Assembly: GCF_021869535.1 (NCBI RefSeq) | Contig: NW_026262701.1 | Location: forward strand, 43,775,278-43,839,277 | Source of the DNA: Mytilus californianus | Taxonomy: Eukaryota; Mollusca; Bivalvia; Mytilida; Mytilidae | DNA length: 64,000 bases | Direction: 5' to 3' | Part shown: positions 61,501-63,726 of the stretch, piece after piece | Position numbering within the stretch: the stretch's first letter is position 1 | Layout of the letters: each line of letters begins with the position of its first letter | Program-made: the position numbers and the translations under genes | The notes under the pieces: generated by a model | The model's input: the letters and a program-made list of their open reading frames with translations, nothing else | Databases searched by the model: none | What the model was told of the DNA's origin: nothing

Positions 61501-63726
61501 ACTGTAATGCGTCTAGTTCCCCAGATGTTATCTCGATATCATGGGAAAAAAATAGAACAGGATTGTCGAATAGATTGTACAGTGGAGGAACATTGTCTCA
61601 ACACTCACTGACACTGTACAATCTTGAAGCAATTGATGGTGGTTGGTATGTTTGTACGGCGACAAACTTGGTTGGTACAGGAAAAAGTTACCCTATTTAC
61701 CTGAATGTCACAGGAGGTTTGTTTTACATTGTAAAGTTATCAAATTTTAATGGCAAACCAAATTATTCTGCAACGGTGTCATCTTAAGACAACATATGGT
61801 TATTGACAGTGATTATAAATAACTAAACCATATTTCTGTTCGGTGTTATACTATTATCATAGAAGGTAACAGTTTTGGCATGATAATACACATGAGCTTG
61901 ATCTTCATGAGCCAAATATCGCGAAAGGCAGACAGTTTTTGTTTTGTCACCAAACCTGAATGGTCAAGATCTTGCATATAGTAGGCTATTGCAGGATTTT
62001 TTAAGTTTTATTTTACAACTAGTATCTACTTTTCCTACATATCAATCAATTTTAAACGTATCCATTTTTTCGTTCGTTCGTTTTCTTTTAATTTATTTCG
62101 ATTTACCTATCTGACACCGACATGAAATGTTTGATTCAATAATCGCTTTTTCTTTTTGATAAACTCTATTGCTTGTATGACTCCTTATACATTGTATATT
62201 TAGCAAAACCAACTCACTGTGCACAATTATTATTGATTATCAAAATTGTAGTGGCCAATCAAAGTTCTGTTAGACTCTAAACATGGGGTTGTTCAGATGC
62301 ATTCAATCTATCTTTAGAGTGTTCAGTCACTTTTATATAACAGATCTATATGCTAGTAATATTCATATATATATATATATATATATATAAATATATGATT
62401 TATTTTCTATACATATTAAATTTCTGAGCAAGTGTCATTTAACTACGATATAAAAAGCTAAAAATTAAGGAATCAGTACTAATGGCATTTCGACATGAGC
62501 AAATTCTATACTATTTAGACTTTTGTCAGGCGGTAAATTCAGATGTATAAAGTCTATTCTCAGACTATCAAATATGTAAACACTACATAATAAGTAACTG
62601 AACATATGACACTTTAATGAGATGTAAAAGGCTGAACACCATTGAAACGAAAATTAAAAAAAAACAAGATCCCTTAAAATCTAAACACGTTTTAATGTTC
62701 TTTGTGTCTAGATAGTTAAGACTATACTTAATCAAATTCCGTTTTTTGTGTCATATCTGACACATGATAAGAAAAATAATTACATAACGTTGTTCTCCTT
62801 TTCACAGAAGAAGTTTGCGCCCCTAGTGTATTTCCCATGATCAGTAACGGTGATGTGACATGTAGCGACAACTCTTTTCTTTTGTGCATTGTGTCATGTG
62901 ATAGTGGATATGTTACAAGAGATGGTAATTTAACAGTGAACTTCCGTTGTGAAAATAATGTTTGGAGTCCACCCCTGCCACCAAAGGGATGTTTAGGTAA
63001 CGTTAAATAAATAAAACCGATCAGATCGAAATAAACTATTTTGTAACACATGACATCAAACGTGTATTTATATATCGATCGACCATATCCAAACACAGAC
63101 AGACTAACTAGCACTTTCGAAAACGAAATTTTCAATAAGGTAAATATGCATGCATGGTGATTGCTTTCAGAATACATATCTGTCTGTATTGAAGGTAACG
63201 TTTGTCAAAAGAAATGCATAATAAGAATGAAGATATATGTAAGAATCCATCATTGTAAACAGGACATCGGTAATCAAGAATGGACCATTTGATATTTTTA
63301 CAGAATTTCTGAATCATGAAGTTGAAGAAATAATTGACGTTTTATCTTTGTTTACAATAATAAAACAAATTCTATTTCACCACCACACAAAATACAAAAT
63401 GACCTTAATCTGAAAACTATCATTTTGTGATACTATTTGTTTGTAATCATTCTTTGTATTATTATGGATGTCCTTCTTCCAAGCCTGATTGATAAAATGA
63501 TATTCTTTTTGTAGCATATGTTTTACCCCTAACAGAATACAGGCTTCAAGTGAGGTACAATTTCAGTGCTATTGCGAAATATTGCCTAACAAGTCACGAG
63601 CAAATATTGGAAAACTTAAAATCTGCTTTTGGGCAAGAGGCTACGAATGTGTGTCACAATAATATCTTTAATACTGGTATTATGTTGGAAATAGCTGACA
63701 TACAATCACAAACATCTGGATTTACA
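27045..63726 (+). CDS. Locus B: giant modular sushi / X-domain / Ig gene, 5' part
   Basis: A signal-peptide exon is followed, all on the plus strand with compatible phases, by sushi (28122), X1/X2 (30574, 31541), eight Ig exons (35341 to 48464), sushi (49452), X1/X2 (49967, 51880), six Ig exons (54988 to 61716), sushi (62808) and X1 (63515-63726). X1 exits in phase 0, so at least an X2 exon must follow beyond the window. No TM segment, poly(A) end or new convincing signal-peptide exon separates the cassettes, so I read them as one gene; separate genes with unseen first exons remain possible. The product would be a large secreted or membrane-anchored adhesion/recognition protein. Exons at 32532 and 34881 are uncertain. 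Confidence 0.65.
27725..27960 (+). repeat. tRNA-derived SINE-like fragment in locus B intron 1
   Basis: It contains a degenerate tRNA-like head: A-box-like TCGTGCTAGCCACGAGTG and B-box-like GTGGGTTTTATCCCC. The surrounding intron (27094-28121) shows no other feature. Confidence 0.5.
28122..28307 (+). CDS. Locus B exon: sushi (CCP) domain 1
   Basis: Acceptor CATATTTCAG ends at 28121; donor GTGAAA starts at 28308; 186 nt, phase 1-1. Cysteines are arranged as in a sushi module, with F-Y-D-G-N-S, Y-E-C-I-D-D-D-I-W and S-P-P-V-P-G-N-G-C near the end. The W-x-P-P-x-P-x-C ending is diagnostic. It is the first module after the signal peptide and opens cassette 1. Confidence 0.85.
   Translation, partial: FLVVWRRFQYKSSLIQFVQTKQGRVPSHVYTISCFTMAILQKHTNVLMMIFGLPRFQETVV
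28308..30573. other. Locus B intron with two opposed R2 repeats
   Basis: R2 plus-strand copy at about 28446-28770 (GGTATGATTGCCAATGAGAC, GTCACTGTACGGCCTTCAAC) and R2 minus-strand copy at about 28965-29258 form a large imperfect inverted pair. A ~68-bp direct duplication at about 30310-30430 (TGGTTCGTTCTAACTAA, ACATCTGTAGGTCGAGAAA) explains the open frame there. No exon recognised. Confidence 0.7.
30574..30782 (+). CDS. Locus B exon: X domain 1, first half (X1)
   Basis: Acceptor TTTTATAG ends at 30573; donor GTAAAT starts at 30783; 209 nt, phase 1 in and phase 0 out. It shares with the two later X1 exons the motif Y-x-x-[ST]-x-I-A-x-[YF]-C-x2-[AS]-H-x-Q (here Y-K-T-T-G-I-A-L-Y-C-L-D-A-H-R-Q), a second cysteine before asparagines (Y-Y-C-N-N), and a T-S-x-F end at the splice site. 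I recognise no named family. Confidence 0.8.
31451..31513 (+). repeat. (CAT)21 microsatellite before the X2 exon
   Basis: Twenty-one uninterrupted CAT units, separated from the X2 exon at 31541 only by a short A/T stretch and the polypyrimidine tract. The surrounding intron (30783-31540) has no other feature. Read as protein it would be a histidine run, but it lies upstream of the acceptor. Confidence 0.95.
31541..31784 (+). CDS. Locus B exon: X domain 1, second half (X2)
   Basis: Acceptor TTTTTTTCAG ends at 31540; donor GTATGT starts at 31785; 244 nt, phase 0 in and phase 1 out. It begins I-T-T-V-F-Y-I-E-I-G-D, then D-A-C-S-L-L, V-Y-G-S-T-L-V-C, S-S-C-P-E-L and D-Y-C. Alignment with the exon at 51880 is direct (I-T-T-T-Y-F-I-V-V-G-D; D-A-C-G-L-L; V-Y-G-S-S-L-Q-C; K-C-P-D-G). 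A (CAT)21 microsatellite ends 27 nt before the exon. Confidence 0.8.
32532..32824 (+). CDS. Locus B possible extra exon of cassette 1 (internal or alternative terminal)
   Basis: Acceptor GACACTGTGTAG ends at 32531. In phase 1 the frame is open for about 96 codons to TGA 32822-32824 and reads as a hydrophilic, probably helical segment with cysteines (F-I-R-C-I-Q-M-N-C-S-E-N-N). Possible donors are AAAG/GTATCT near 32590 (phase 1, compatible with the next Ig exon), AACAG/GTACCA at 32803 (phase 2) or none. Cassette 2 has no counterpart. It could be a genuine cassette-1 exon, an alternative end giving a short secreted form, or fortuitous. Confidence 0.4.
32826..33215 (-). repeat. tRNA-derived SINE (minus strand)
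   Basis: On the minus strand it starts GCCTCGGTGGTCTTGTGGTA (A box) and has the B box GGGTTCGAATCCCGGCC at 33121-33137 in complement. A ~300-bp body follows, ending in an ATC-rich tail at 32840-32850. It is not a functional tRNA gene: body and tail are attached and the arms do not close properly. Confidence 0.75.
33880..34285 (+). repeat. SINE-like element with (AATC)n tail
   Basis: It carries a core with TGCACGTTCGTTAAGAACCC and ends CTGGACGTAAAGCAACCAAC followed by AATCAATCAATCC. The 53560-53955 element shares the core and tail type. Confidence 0.6.
34881..35069 (+). CDS. Weak candidate exon / alternative terminal exon in locus B
   Basis: After acceptor TTTTTATAG (ends 34880) a phase-0 frame runs 62 codons to TAA: it contains Y-L-R-W-F-G-R-S-F-V-V-S-L-V-N-N-L and L-V-N-T-L-N-R-Y-H, with a faint similarity to L-N-A-S-L-N-R-Y-H at the end of the 32532 exon. 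Its phase does not fit the best donor of that exon. I cannot assign a function and rate it doubtful. Confidence 0.2.
   Translation, partial: SLMPHQKYLRWFGRSFVVSLVNNLSRLEDIAILTYGVNIYSLVNTLNRYHQTSAMDAKLFLI
35070..35340. repeat. Intron with (GTAT)n-like microsatellite before Ig1
   Basis: Between about 35185 and 35310 are repeated GTATGTAT/ATGTATGTGTG units. They extend close to the Ig1 acceptor at 35340. Confidence 0.7.
35341..35649 (+). CDS. Locus B exon: Ig domain 1
   Basis: Acceptor TTGATTTCAG ends at 35340; donor GTGGTC at 35650; 309 nt, phase 1-1. Canonical Ig marks: V-T-L-Y-C (B strand), L-Y-W-Q-Q (C strand), D-D-A-G-T-Y-S-C (F strand). It has a longer C-terminal linker (V-I-A-R-V-E-G) than the other domains. 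The only comparable linker is in Ig9, the first Ig after the second X domain, so both are cassette-opening Ig domains. Confidence 0.88.
35650..36792. other. Intron between Ig1 and Ig2
   Basis: AT-rich sequence; I see no repeat family, exon or regulatory element that can be supported. Confidence 0.5.
36793..37092 (+). CDS. Locus B exon: Ig domain 2
   Basis: Acceptor TTTTTTTCAG ends at 36792; donor GTACAA at 37093; 300 nt, phase 1-1. Marks: V-T-I-N-C, V-K-W-T-R-N, S-D-G-G-I-Y-I-C. Its W-T-R-N core and L-H-V-L-G-G end make Ig12 the closest relative in the window. Confidence 0.9.
37093..39056. repeat. Intron between Ig2 and Ig3 with R1, SINE tail and R2
   Basis: A long R1 copy on the minus strand spans about 37450-38025, including CCGCATTTTTGCGCCTGTCC and CTCCGGGTGCGGGA. 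A (GATT)n SINE tail with TTTAACGCCGCGTCAGAACA lies near 38540-38600. A minus-strand R2 copy is at about 38825-38997. Confidence 0.75.
39057..39356 (+). CDS. Locus B exon: Ig domain 3
   Basis: Acceptor TTGTTTAG ends at 39056; donor GTATAA at 39357; 300 nt, phase 1-1. Marks: V-T-I-K-C, I-Q-W-N-Y-N, D-D-T-G-Q-Y-Q-C. It belongs to the non-W F-strand class (with Ig5, 7, 10, 13) that precedes a D-E-G-W-Y-type neighbour. Confidence 0.9.
39848..40147 (+). CDS. Locus B exon: Ig domain 4
   Basis: Acceptor TTCATTACAG ends at 39847; donor GTAAAG at 40148; 300 nt, phase 1-1. Marks: L-T-M-K-C, V-S-W-L-R-N, D-E-G-W-Y-T-C. The Gly-Trp-Tyr F strand and the Y-L-N-V-S-G end define a class shared with Ig6, Ig11 and Ig14. 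The intron after it holds the tyrosine-recombinase retrotransposon. Confidence 0.9.
40463..40571 (-). repeat. Split direct repeat A, outer copy
   Basis: 109 bp, matching 41001-41109 with no difference that I can see; it begins with AATACAT and ends at AAAGCTT. It forms the 3' outer end of the retrotransposon. Confidence 0.88.
40780..41109 (-). repeat. Internal B-A repeat junction of the retrotransposon
   Basis: B (40780-41007) is directly followed by A (41001-41109), sharing AATACAT. B contains an 18-bp perfect palindrome at 40840-40857. The junction corresponds to what joining the element's two outer ends would create, as expected if replication passes through a circle. Confidence 0.85.
41161..42108 (-). 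CDS. Retrotransposon tyrosine recombinase
   Basis: 315 codons from the ATG at 42108. It carries the phage-integrase fold signatures: box I arginine in F-L-R-F-S-E-L-A-N-L-R-R, the H-x-x-R box (L-H-S-L-R-S-G-G-A-T), H-G-R-W, and the nucleophile tyrosine in K-D-G-Y-V. This enzyme integrates the circular cDNA of DIRS-order elements instead of a DDE integrase. The frame stays open upstream of the ATG to about 42180, where a minus-strand TTTTTCAG suggests that it may be reached by splicing. Confidence 0.9.
   Translation of the reverse strand: MFKQLPEFLLSSKAASTQKKYRYAFNSWCKWTSQYSFSPLPASHLHISLYLIHLSETAKSVSKLNDAFYAIKWAHKLAGVADPSENNLVASVLEGAHRKIGHSVVKKEPITPHILKNIVCKYANNTCNLKDVRIACMCLLAYAGFLRFSELANLRRSDIQFSPTYLTLHLVKSKTDVYREGKDVVISKTGNITCPVDVLQRYLKLANIPEESNDFIFRSICYCKSLNIYKLRKSSHISYTRARELLLSALDSLGLDKKQFGLHSLRSGGATAAAEAGIDDRLFKKHGRWKSDKAKDGYVKESILNRLSVSKNLGL
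42285..42590. repeat. Minisatellite between RT and recombinase frames
   Basis: About six imperfect units of roughly 45-60 bp, each with CCATGCCTGCTA or a variant, AATAT, and TACTAGGGCCATGTCA. Units diverge from each other more than the two direct-repeat pairs do, and the last unit touches the RT stop codon. Confidence 0.85.
42590..45025 (-). CDS. Retrotransposon reverse transcriptase / RNase H
   Basis: An uninterrupted 811-codon frame; the first ~115 codons overlap the Gag-like frame and are probably not used, so translation likely begins near 44700 by frameshift or an internal start. RT signals: L-I-L-D-M-S-Q-L-N, F-D-L-K-S-G-Y-F-H and the catalytic Y-L-D-D (about residues 377-380). RNase H follows with S-D-A-S, W-R-E-L-K-A-I-E, F-T-D-N-Q and K-A-D-Y-I-S-K supplying acidic residues. 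After it comes a C-terminal region with D-R-F-A-S and L-V-P-P, typical of DIRS-group Pol. The stop is at the edge of a minisatellite. Confidence 0.88.
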   Translation of the reverse strand: MLPLLVGEPLGNTNPMPWLQILKMRERYDKLRPELSVPPRRSQNLASNLTQKIRLVNNLRNLMVTLLTLSIINVISNSPFVGASQGVSLAQSTRATTASNKATGEKTVLFSPVSGHPTATPQPTRSSKVGPERHSPVIVNDKYLDTINDQFSTCFVDNDYIESFLDQVQYFENCQSYDKFKGVKGRLACHVKYWENIGACPFVLDTIKNGYVIPFIDTPFKMYHRNNRSARQNTEFVTKSIEDLVQIGCVIKVPFQPYVVNPLSVATQKSGKKRLILDMSQLNKHIKREKIKFEDWKLAIQYFDKDMYLFKFDLKSGYFHLDICSQQQTFLGFQWEGQFYCYTVLAFGITTGPYIFTKCLRPLVKFWRGNGIKVVLYLDDGFGMSPDVNTCNEQSSFVKRSLIDAGFLINEEKSVFKPVTELEWLGIVWNSKEYKLSITQRRVDDLIFSLNVILAKFPYVTARSLAQVVGRIISMTPVIGNVARIMSKFCYMEIESRIGWDIPITGYKPVEVLSELKFWLENVTMINYRNLCHYSKSSVVIYSDASNIAAGAYTVELENKIFHKMWTCSETVQSSTWRELKAIELALFSFKNSFTGKTIKWFTDNQNCVKIVNSGSMKENLHVIAKSIFSFCIQKGISIDIQWIPRKENEKADYISKMVDFEDWGVTHIFFNFLNDMWGPYSIDRFASVENRKVMRFNSLFWQPDSEAVDAFSQVWTNENNWLVPPINLVIRSIKHIIACKARGTLVVPKWISAAFWPLIFDKHLIYQDYVKDVIVFKNTDGIYKQGSNKNTIFGIEPFGSPVLAVLLDAS
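44646..45422 (-). CDS. Retrotransposon Gag-like protein with CCHC zinc knuckle
   Basis: 258 codons, first frame of the element, starting 24 nt inside the B repeat. The N-terminal half is charged and likely helical; the middle is Arg/Gln/Pro-rich (R-Q-Q-P-Y-P-K-N-P-P-R); near the C-terminus is C-H-Y-C-K-Q-Q-G-H-W-R-K-N-C, a perfect CX2CX4HX4C nucleic-acid-binding knuckle. It presumably packages element RNA. Its end overlaps the next frame, which lies in the +1 register. Confidence 0.82.
   Translation of the reverse strand: MSESSPRLELNEDILLEGDNSLPPPNIHKAADKSSDLVDTVELFKTILDSKLGELKSELIQEQDCLKRKIKEDVTLKFKGEGNRIQYAFNEELLDTVNKLSKFIPNSNTQAYRLVLDITDKIKSRNKKIRIADASPAGWGTVREYESNAVASDSEDERKIRQAETRAIRTSKEKSKSRQQPYPKNPPRQQPAESYGNPAYAQHYQRNQQQPFRGSFARREPCSIDTCHYCKQQGHWRKNCPLLASLRSSNSNSTTYQK
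45446..45673 (-). repeat. Split direct repeat B, outer copy
   Basis: 228 bp identical by eye to 40780-41007, including the palindrome (45506-45523) and the terminal AATACAT. It forms the 5' outer end of the retrotransposon and overlaps no frame. Confidence 0.88.
46007..46306 (+). CDS. Locus B exon: Ig domain 5
   Basis: Acceptor ACATTTCAG ends at 46006; donor GTATAT at 46307; 300 nt, phase 1-1. Marks: V-T-M-G-C, V-L-W-Q-H-N, T-H-Q-G-L-Y-R-C. The acidic residue of the F-strand corner is replaced by T-H, the least canonical corner among the locus B Ig domains. Confidence 0.88.
46635..46934 (+). CDS. Locus B exon: Ig domain 6
   Basis: Acceptor TTTTACAG ends at 46634; donor GTAAGT at 46935; 300 nt, phase 1-1. 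Marks: I-T-I-A-C, I-K-W-Q-K, D-E-G-W-Y-T-C; same Gly-Trp-Tyr class as Ig4. It has several N-x-S/T glycosylation sites, as do its neighbours. Confidence 0.9.
46935..47585. other. Intron between Ig6 and Ig7
   Basis: AT-rich; no repeat family or exon recognised. The neighbouring short introns (46307-46634 and 47886-48176) are likewise featureless. Confidence 0.5.
47586..47885 (+). CDS. Locus B exon: Ig domain 7
   Basis: Acceptor CCGCTCAG ends at 47585; donor GTAAGT at 47886; 300 nt, phase 1-1. Marks: V-T-I-G-C-E-I, V-S-W-Q-R-K, D-D-G-E-Y-I-C. It groups with Ig3/5/10/13. Confidence 0.9.
48177..48464 (+). CDS. Locus B exon: Ig domain 8
   Basis: Acceptor ATTTTACAG ends at 48176; donor GTAAGT at 48465; 288 nt, phase 1-1. 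Marks: V-T-L-Q-C, V-S-W-H-L-N, N-D-A-G-L-Y-T-C followed by T-A-T-N-L-A-G. It is the last Ig before sushi 2, and like Ig14 (last before sushi 3) it is shorter than 300 nt. Confidence 0.9.
48815..49451 (+). repeat. R2 copies upstream of sushi exon 2
   Basis: One R2 copy at about 48815-48995 (GGTGTGGCATGATTGCCAAT) and a 5' R2 fragment at about 49358-49410 (GAGATGTGGTATGATTGCCA). The fragment ends ~40 nt before the splice acceptor at 49451, so branch-point sequence may be repeat-derived. Confidence 0.75.
49452..49637 (+). CDS. Locus B exon: sushi (CCP) domain 2
   Basis: Acceptor TCATTCCAG ends at 49451; donor GTACGA at 49638; 186 nt, same length and phase as sushi 1. It shows C-E-I-N-C-D-S-G-F, F-R-D-G-S-D, Y-Q-C, N-Q-W-V-P-P-L-P and a final cysteine. 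It opens cassette 2. The last ~90 nt of the preceding intron are derived from an interspersed repeat. Confidence 0.88.
49967..50175 (+). CDS. Locus B exon: X domain 2, first half (X1)
   Basis: Acceptor ATTTTGTAG ends at 49966; donor GTAAGG at 50176; 209 nt, identical length and phases (1 in, 0 out) to the first X1. It carries Y-R-T-S-G-I-A-L-F-C-K-T-A-H-N-Q, F-Y-C-N-N and T-S-S-F-D. Confidence 0.85.
50176..51879. repeat. Intron between X1 and X2 of domain 2, repeat-rich
   Basis: A GCGTCCGAAGCGCTTTT-family copy at 50240-50420, then at 50595-51270 an element made of three similar ~120-bp sections. Each section has TTTTTTTCGTCATGCTTGAA or a variant, followed by ATATTTGGTATATAGT or similar; the element is preceded by CTGTCTGTCCGTCCGTCG. 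No exon recognised. Confidence 0.65.
51880..52114 (+). CDS. Locus B exon: X domain 2, second half (X2)
   Basis: Acceptor ATGTTCTAG ends at 51879; donor GTAAGT at 52115; 235 nt, phase 0 in, 1 out. It shows I-T-T-T-Y-F-I-V-V-G-D, D-A-C-G-L-L-I, V-Y-G-S-S-L-Q-C and a short Cys-rich end K-C-P-D-G-F-S-L-I-D-E-T-N-I-C. That end resembles an EGF/ephrin-receptor-like start but is too short to call. Confidence 0.85.
52335..52479. mobile_element. 145-bp palindromic mini-element
   Basis: Perfect 13-bp inverted ends CTGTTCAGACAAT / ATTGTCTGAACAG, with further self-complementary stretches inside (CTGTTCAG, CTGAACAG). It can fold on itself. It ends 17 bases before the RT fragment. Confidence 0.7.
52496..53340 (+). 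pseudogene. Degenerate reverse-transcriptase fragment of a retroelement
   Basis: A 5'-truncated, frameshifted remnant. An open stretch to 52894 contains F-R-Y-I-D-D-V-L-S (RT catalytic Y-x-D-D), S-Y-L-D-L-H-L-E-I and L-Y-D-K-R-D-D-F. A frame break near 52890 is followed by recognisable downstream coding up to about 53022, then a 3' tail (GGTGGGGTTCGTGTTGCT near 53174) that also occurs at 15955-16165. The Y-I-D-D context and short conserved blocks suggest a Penelope-like or related non-LTR element; the class is uncertain. Confidence 0.7.
53560..53955 (+). repeat. SINE-like element with (AATC)n tail
   Basis: It has the core CTCTGCACGTTAAAGAACCC and a terminal CAATCAATCAATCAACC; related to 33880-34285. 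The rest of this intron (53960-54987) is AT-rich with an unsupported 82-codon open frame at 54405-54653. Confidence 0.6.
54988..55308 (+). CDS. Locus B exon: Ig domain 9
   Basis: Acceptor AATTTTTAG ends at 54987; donor GTACGT at 55309; 321 nt, phase 1-1. Marks: V-T-L-Y-C-D-I, I-Y-W-L, D-D-I-G-L-Y-K-C. It shares the tyrosine before the B-strand cysteine, G-S-G-P-N, and the long linker (V-I-T-T-V-Q-G) with Ig1, fitting descent by cassette duplication. Confidence 0.9.
55309..56205. repeat. Intron between Ig9 and Ig10 with R5 repeat
   Basis: About 55655-55800 matches 60045-60225: ACCGAACTCCAAGG, TTCACAAGGA, AAGTCC, and CATATTCCTGAYTTWGTACA. No exon recognised. Confidence 0.65.
56206..56505 (+). 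CDS. Locus B exon: Ig domain 10
   Basis: Acceptor TTGTTTCAG ends at 56205; donor GTAACA at 56506; 300 nt, phase 1-1. Marks: V-T-L-D-C-S-I, V-K-W-Q-K-K, S-D-R-G-G-Y-I-C. Confidence 0.9.
56506..57755. repeat. Intron between Ig10 and Ig11
   Basis: A minus-strand copy of the GCGTCCGAA family lies at about 56990-57075 (GAGCGTTCCTGATGAAGGTA, AAAAGCGCTTCTGACGCATG). The rest is AT-rich with nothing recognisable. Confidence 0.6.
57756..58055 (+). CDS. Locus B exon: Ig domain 11
   Basis: Acceptor ATTTTTTAG ends at 57755; donor GTAAGT at 58056; 300 nt, phase 1-1. Marks: I-M-L-Q-C, V-I-W-Y-R-N, D-E-G-W-Y-T-C-T-G-T-N-L-A-G; Gly-Trp-Tyr class. Confidence 0.9.
58183..58675. repeat. Intron between Ig11 and Ig12: R3 repeat and minus-strand tRNA-derived SINE
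   Basis: R3 copy at 58183-58280 (GACGCGCGTTTCGTCTACAA). A minus-strand SINE spans about 58405-58670: head GACCTCGGTGACCAAGTGGT, B box GAGTTCGAACCTCG, and a conserved-looking body with GGTGGTTTTCCCCGGGCATT in complement. Confidence 0.7.
58732..59031 (+). CDS. Locus B exon: Ig domain 12
   Basis: Acceptor TTGTTTACAG ends at 58731; donor GTAGAT at 59032; 300 nt, phase 1-1. Marks: V-K-L-Q-C-S-V, S-T-W-T-R-N, S-D-N-G-V-Y-V-C, ending L-H-V-I-G-G; closest to Ig2. Confidence 0.9.
59032..59669. repeat. Intron between Ig12 and Ig13
   Basis: A GCGTCCGAA-family fragment lies at about 59495-59590 (GTCGTCCGAAGTACTTTTCT, TTCATCATGAACGCTAAAAC); otherwise AT-rich and featureless. Confidence 0.55.
59670..59963 (+). 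CDS. Locus B exon: Ig domain 13
   Basis: Acceptor ATAATTTAG ends at 59669; donor GTATAT at 59964; 294 nt, phase 1-1. Marks: V-T-L-E-C-K-I, V-S-W-K-T, D-D-G-K-Y-V-C; groups with Ig3/5/7/10. Confidence 0.9.
59964..61434. repeat. Intron between Ig13 and Ig14: R5, simple-repeat element, R1
   Basis: R5 copy at 60045-60225; a repeat with GTTGATGRTRTCC and TGTCGAAATGCGCATCTGGT at about 60545-60860; an R1 copy at 60972-61345 that shares its right half (CATGCCAGCTCCAGACCTCA) with the minus-strand copy at 37450-38025. Confidence 0.7.
61435..61716 (+). CDS. Locus B exon: Ig domain 14
   Basis: Acceptor CTTCTTCAG ends at 61434; donor GTTTGT at 61717; 282 nt, phase 1-1, the shortest Ig exon here. Marks: I-T-L-N-C-N-A, I-S-W-E-K-N, D-G-G-W-Y-V-C. 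It shortens the C'-D loop relative to Ig4/6/11 and precedes sushi 3. Confidence 0.9.
61717..62807. other. Intron between Ig14 and sushi 3
   Basis: AT-rich with an (AT)n microsatellite at about 62363-62390. No signal-peptide-like exon is seen here, which argues against a new gene starting at sushi 3. Confidence 0.6.
62808..62996 (+). CDS. Locus B exon: sushi (CCP) domain 3
   Basis: Acceptor CTTTTCACAG ends at 62807; donor GTAACG at 62997; 189 nt, phase 1-1. It has C-I-V-S-C-D-S-G-Y, T-R-D-G-N, F-R-C-E-N-N-V-W-S-P-P-L-P-P and a final cysteine. It opens cassette 3. Confidence 0.88.
62997..63514. other. Intron between sushi 3 and X1 of domain 3
   Basis: Nothing recognised; the minus-strand open frames at 62728-63317 have no splice or domain support. 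The last stretch, 63727-64000, is the start of the X1-X2 intron. Confidence 0.5.
63515..63726 (+). CDS. Locus B exon: X domain 3, first half (X1)
   Basis: Acceptor TTTTTGTAG ends at 63514; donor GTGAGT at 63727; 212 nt, phase 1 in, 0 out, one codon longer than the other two X1 exons. Motif copy: Y-N-F-S-A-I-A-K-Y-C-L-T-S-H-E-Q, then V-C-H-N-N and T-S-G-F-T. The matching X2 exon must lie beyond the right edge. Confidence 0.82.

Noticed and set aside
62728-63317. Minus-strand frames of 149 and 61 codons
   Set aside because: They are antisense to the sushi 3 exon and its flanks, with no recognisable domain.
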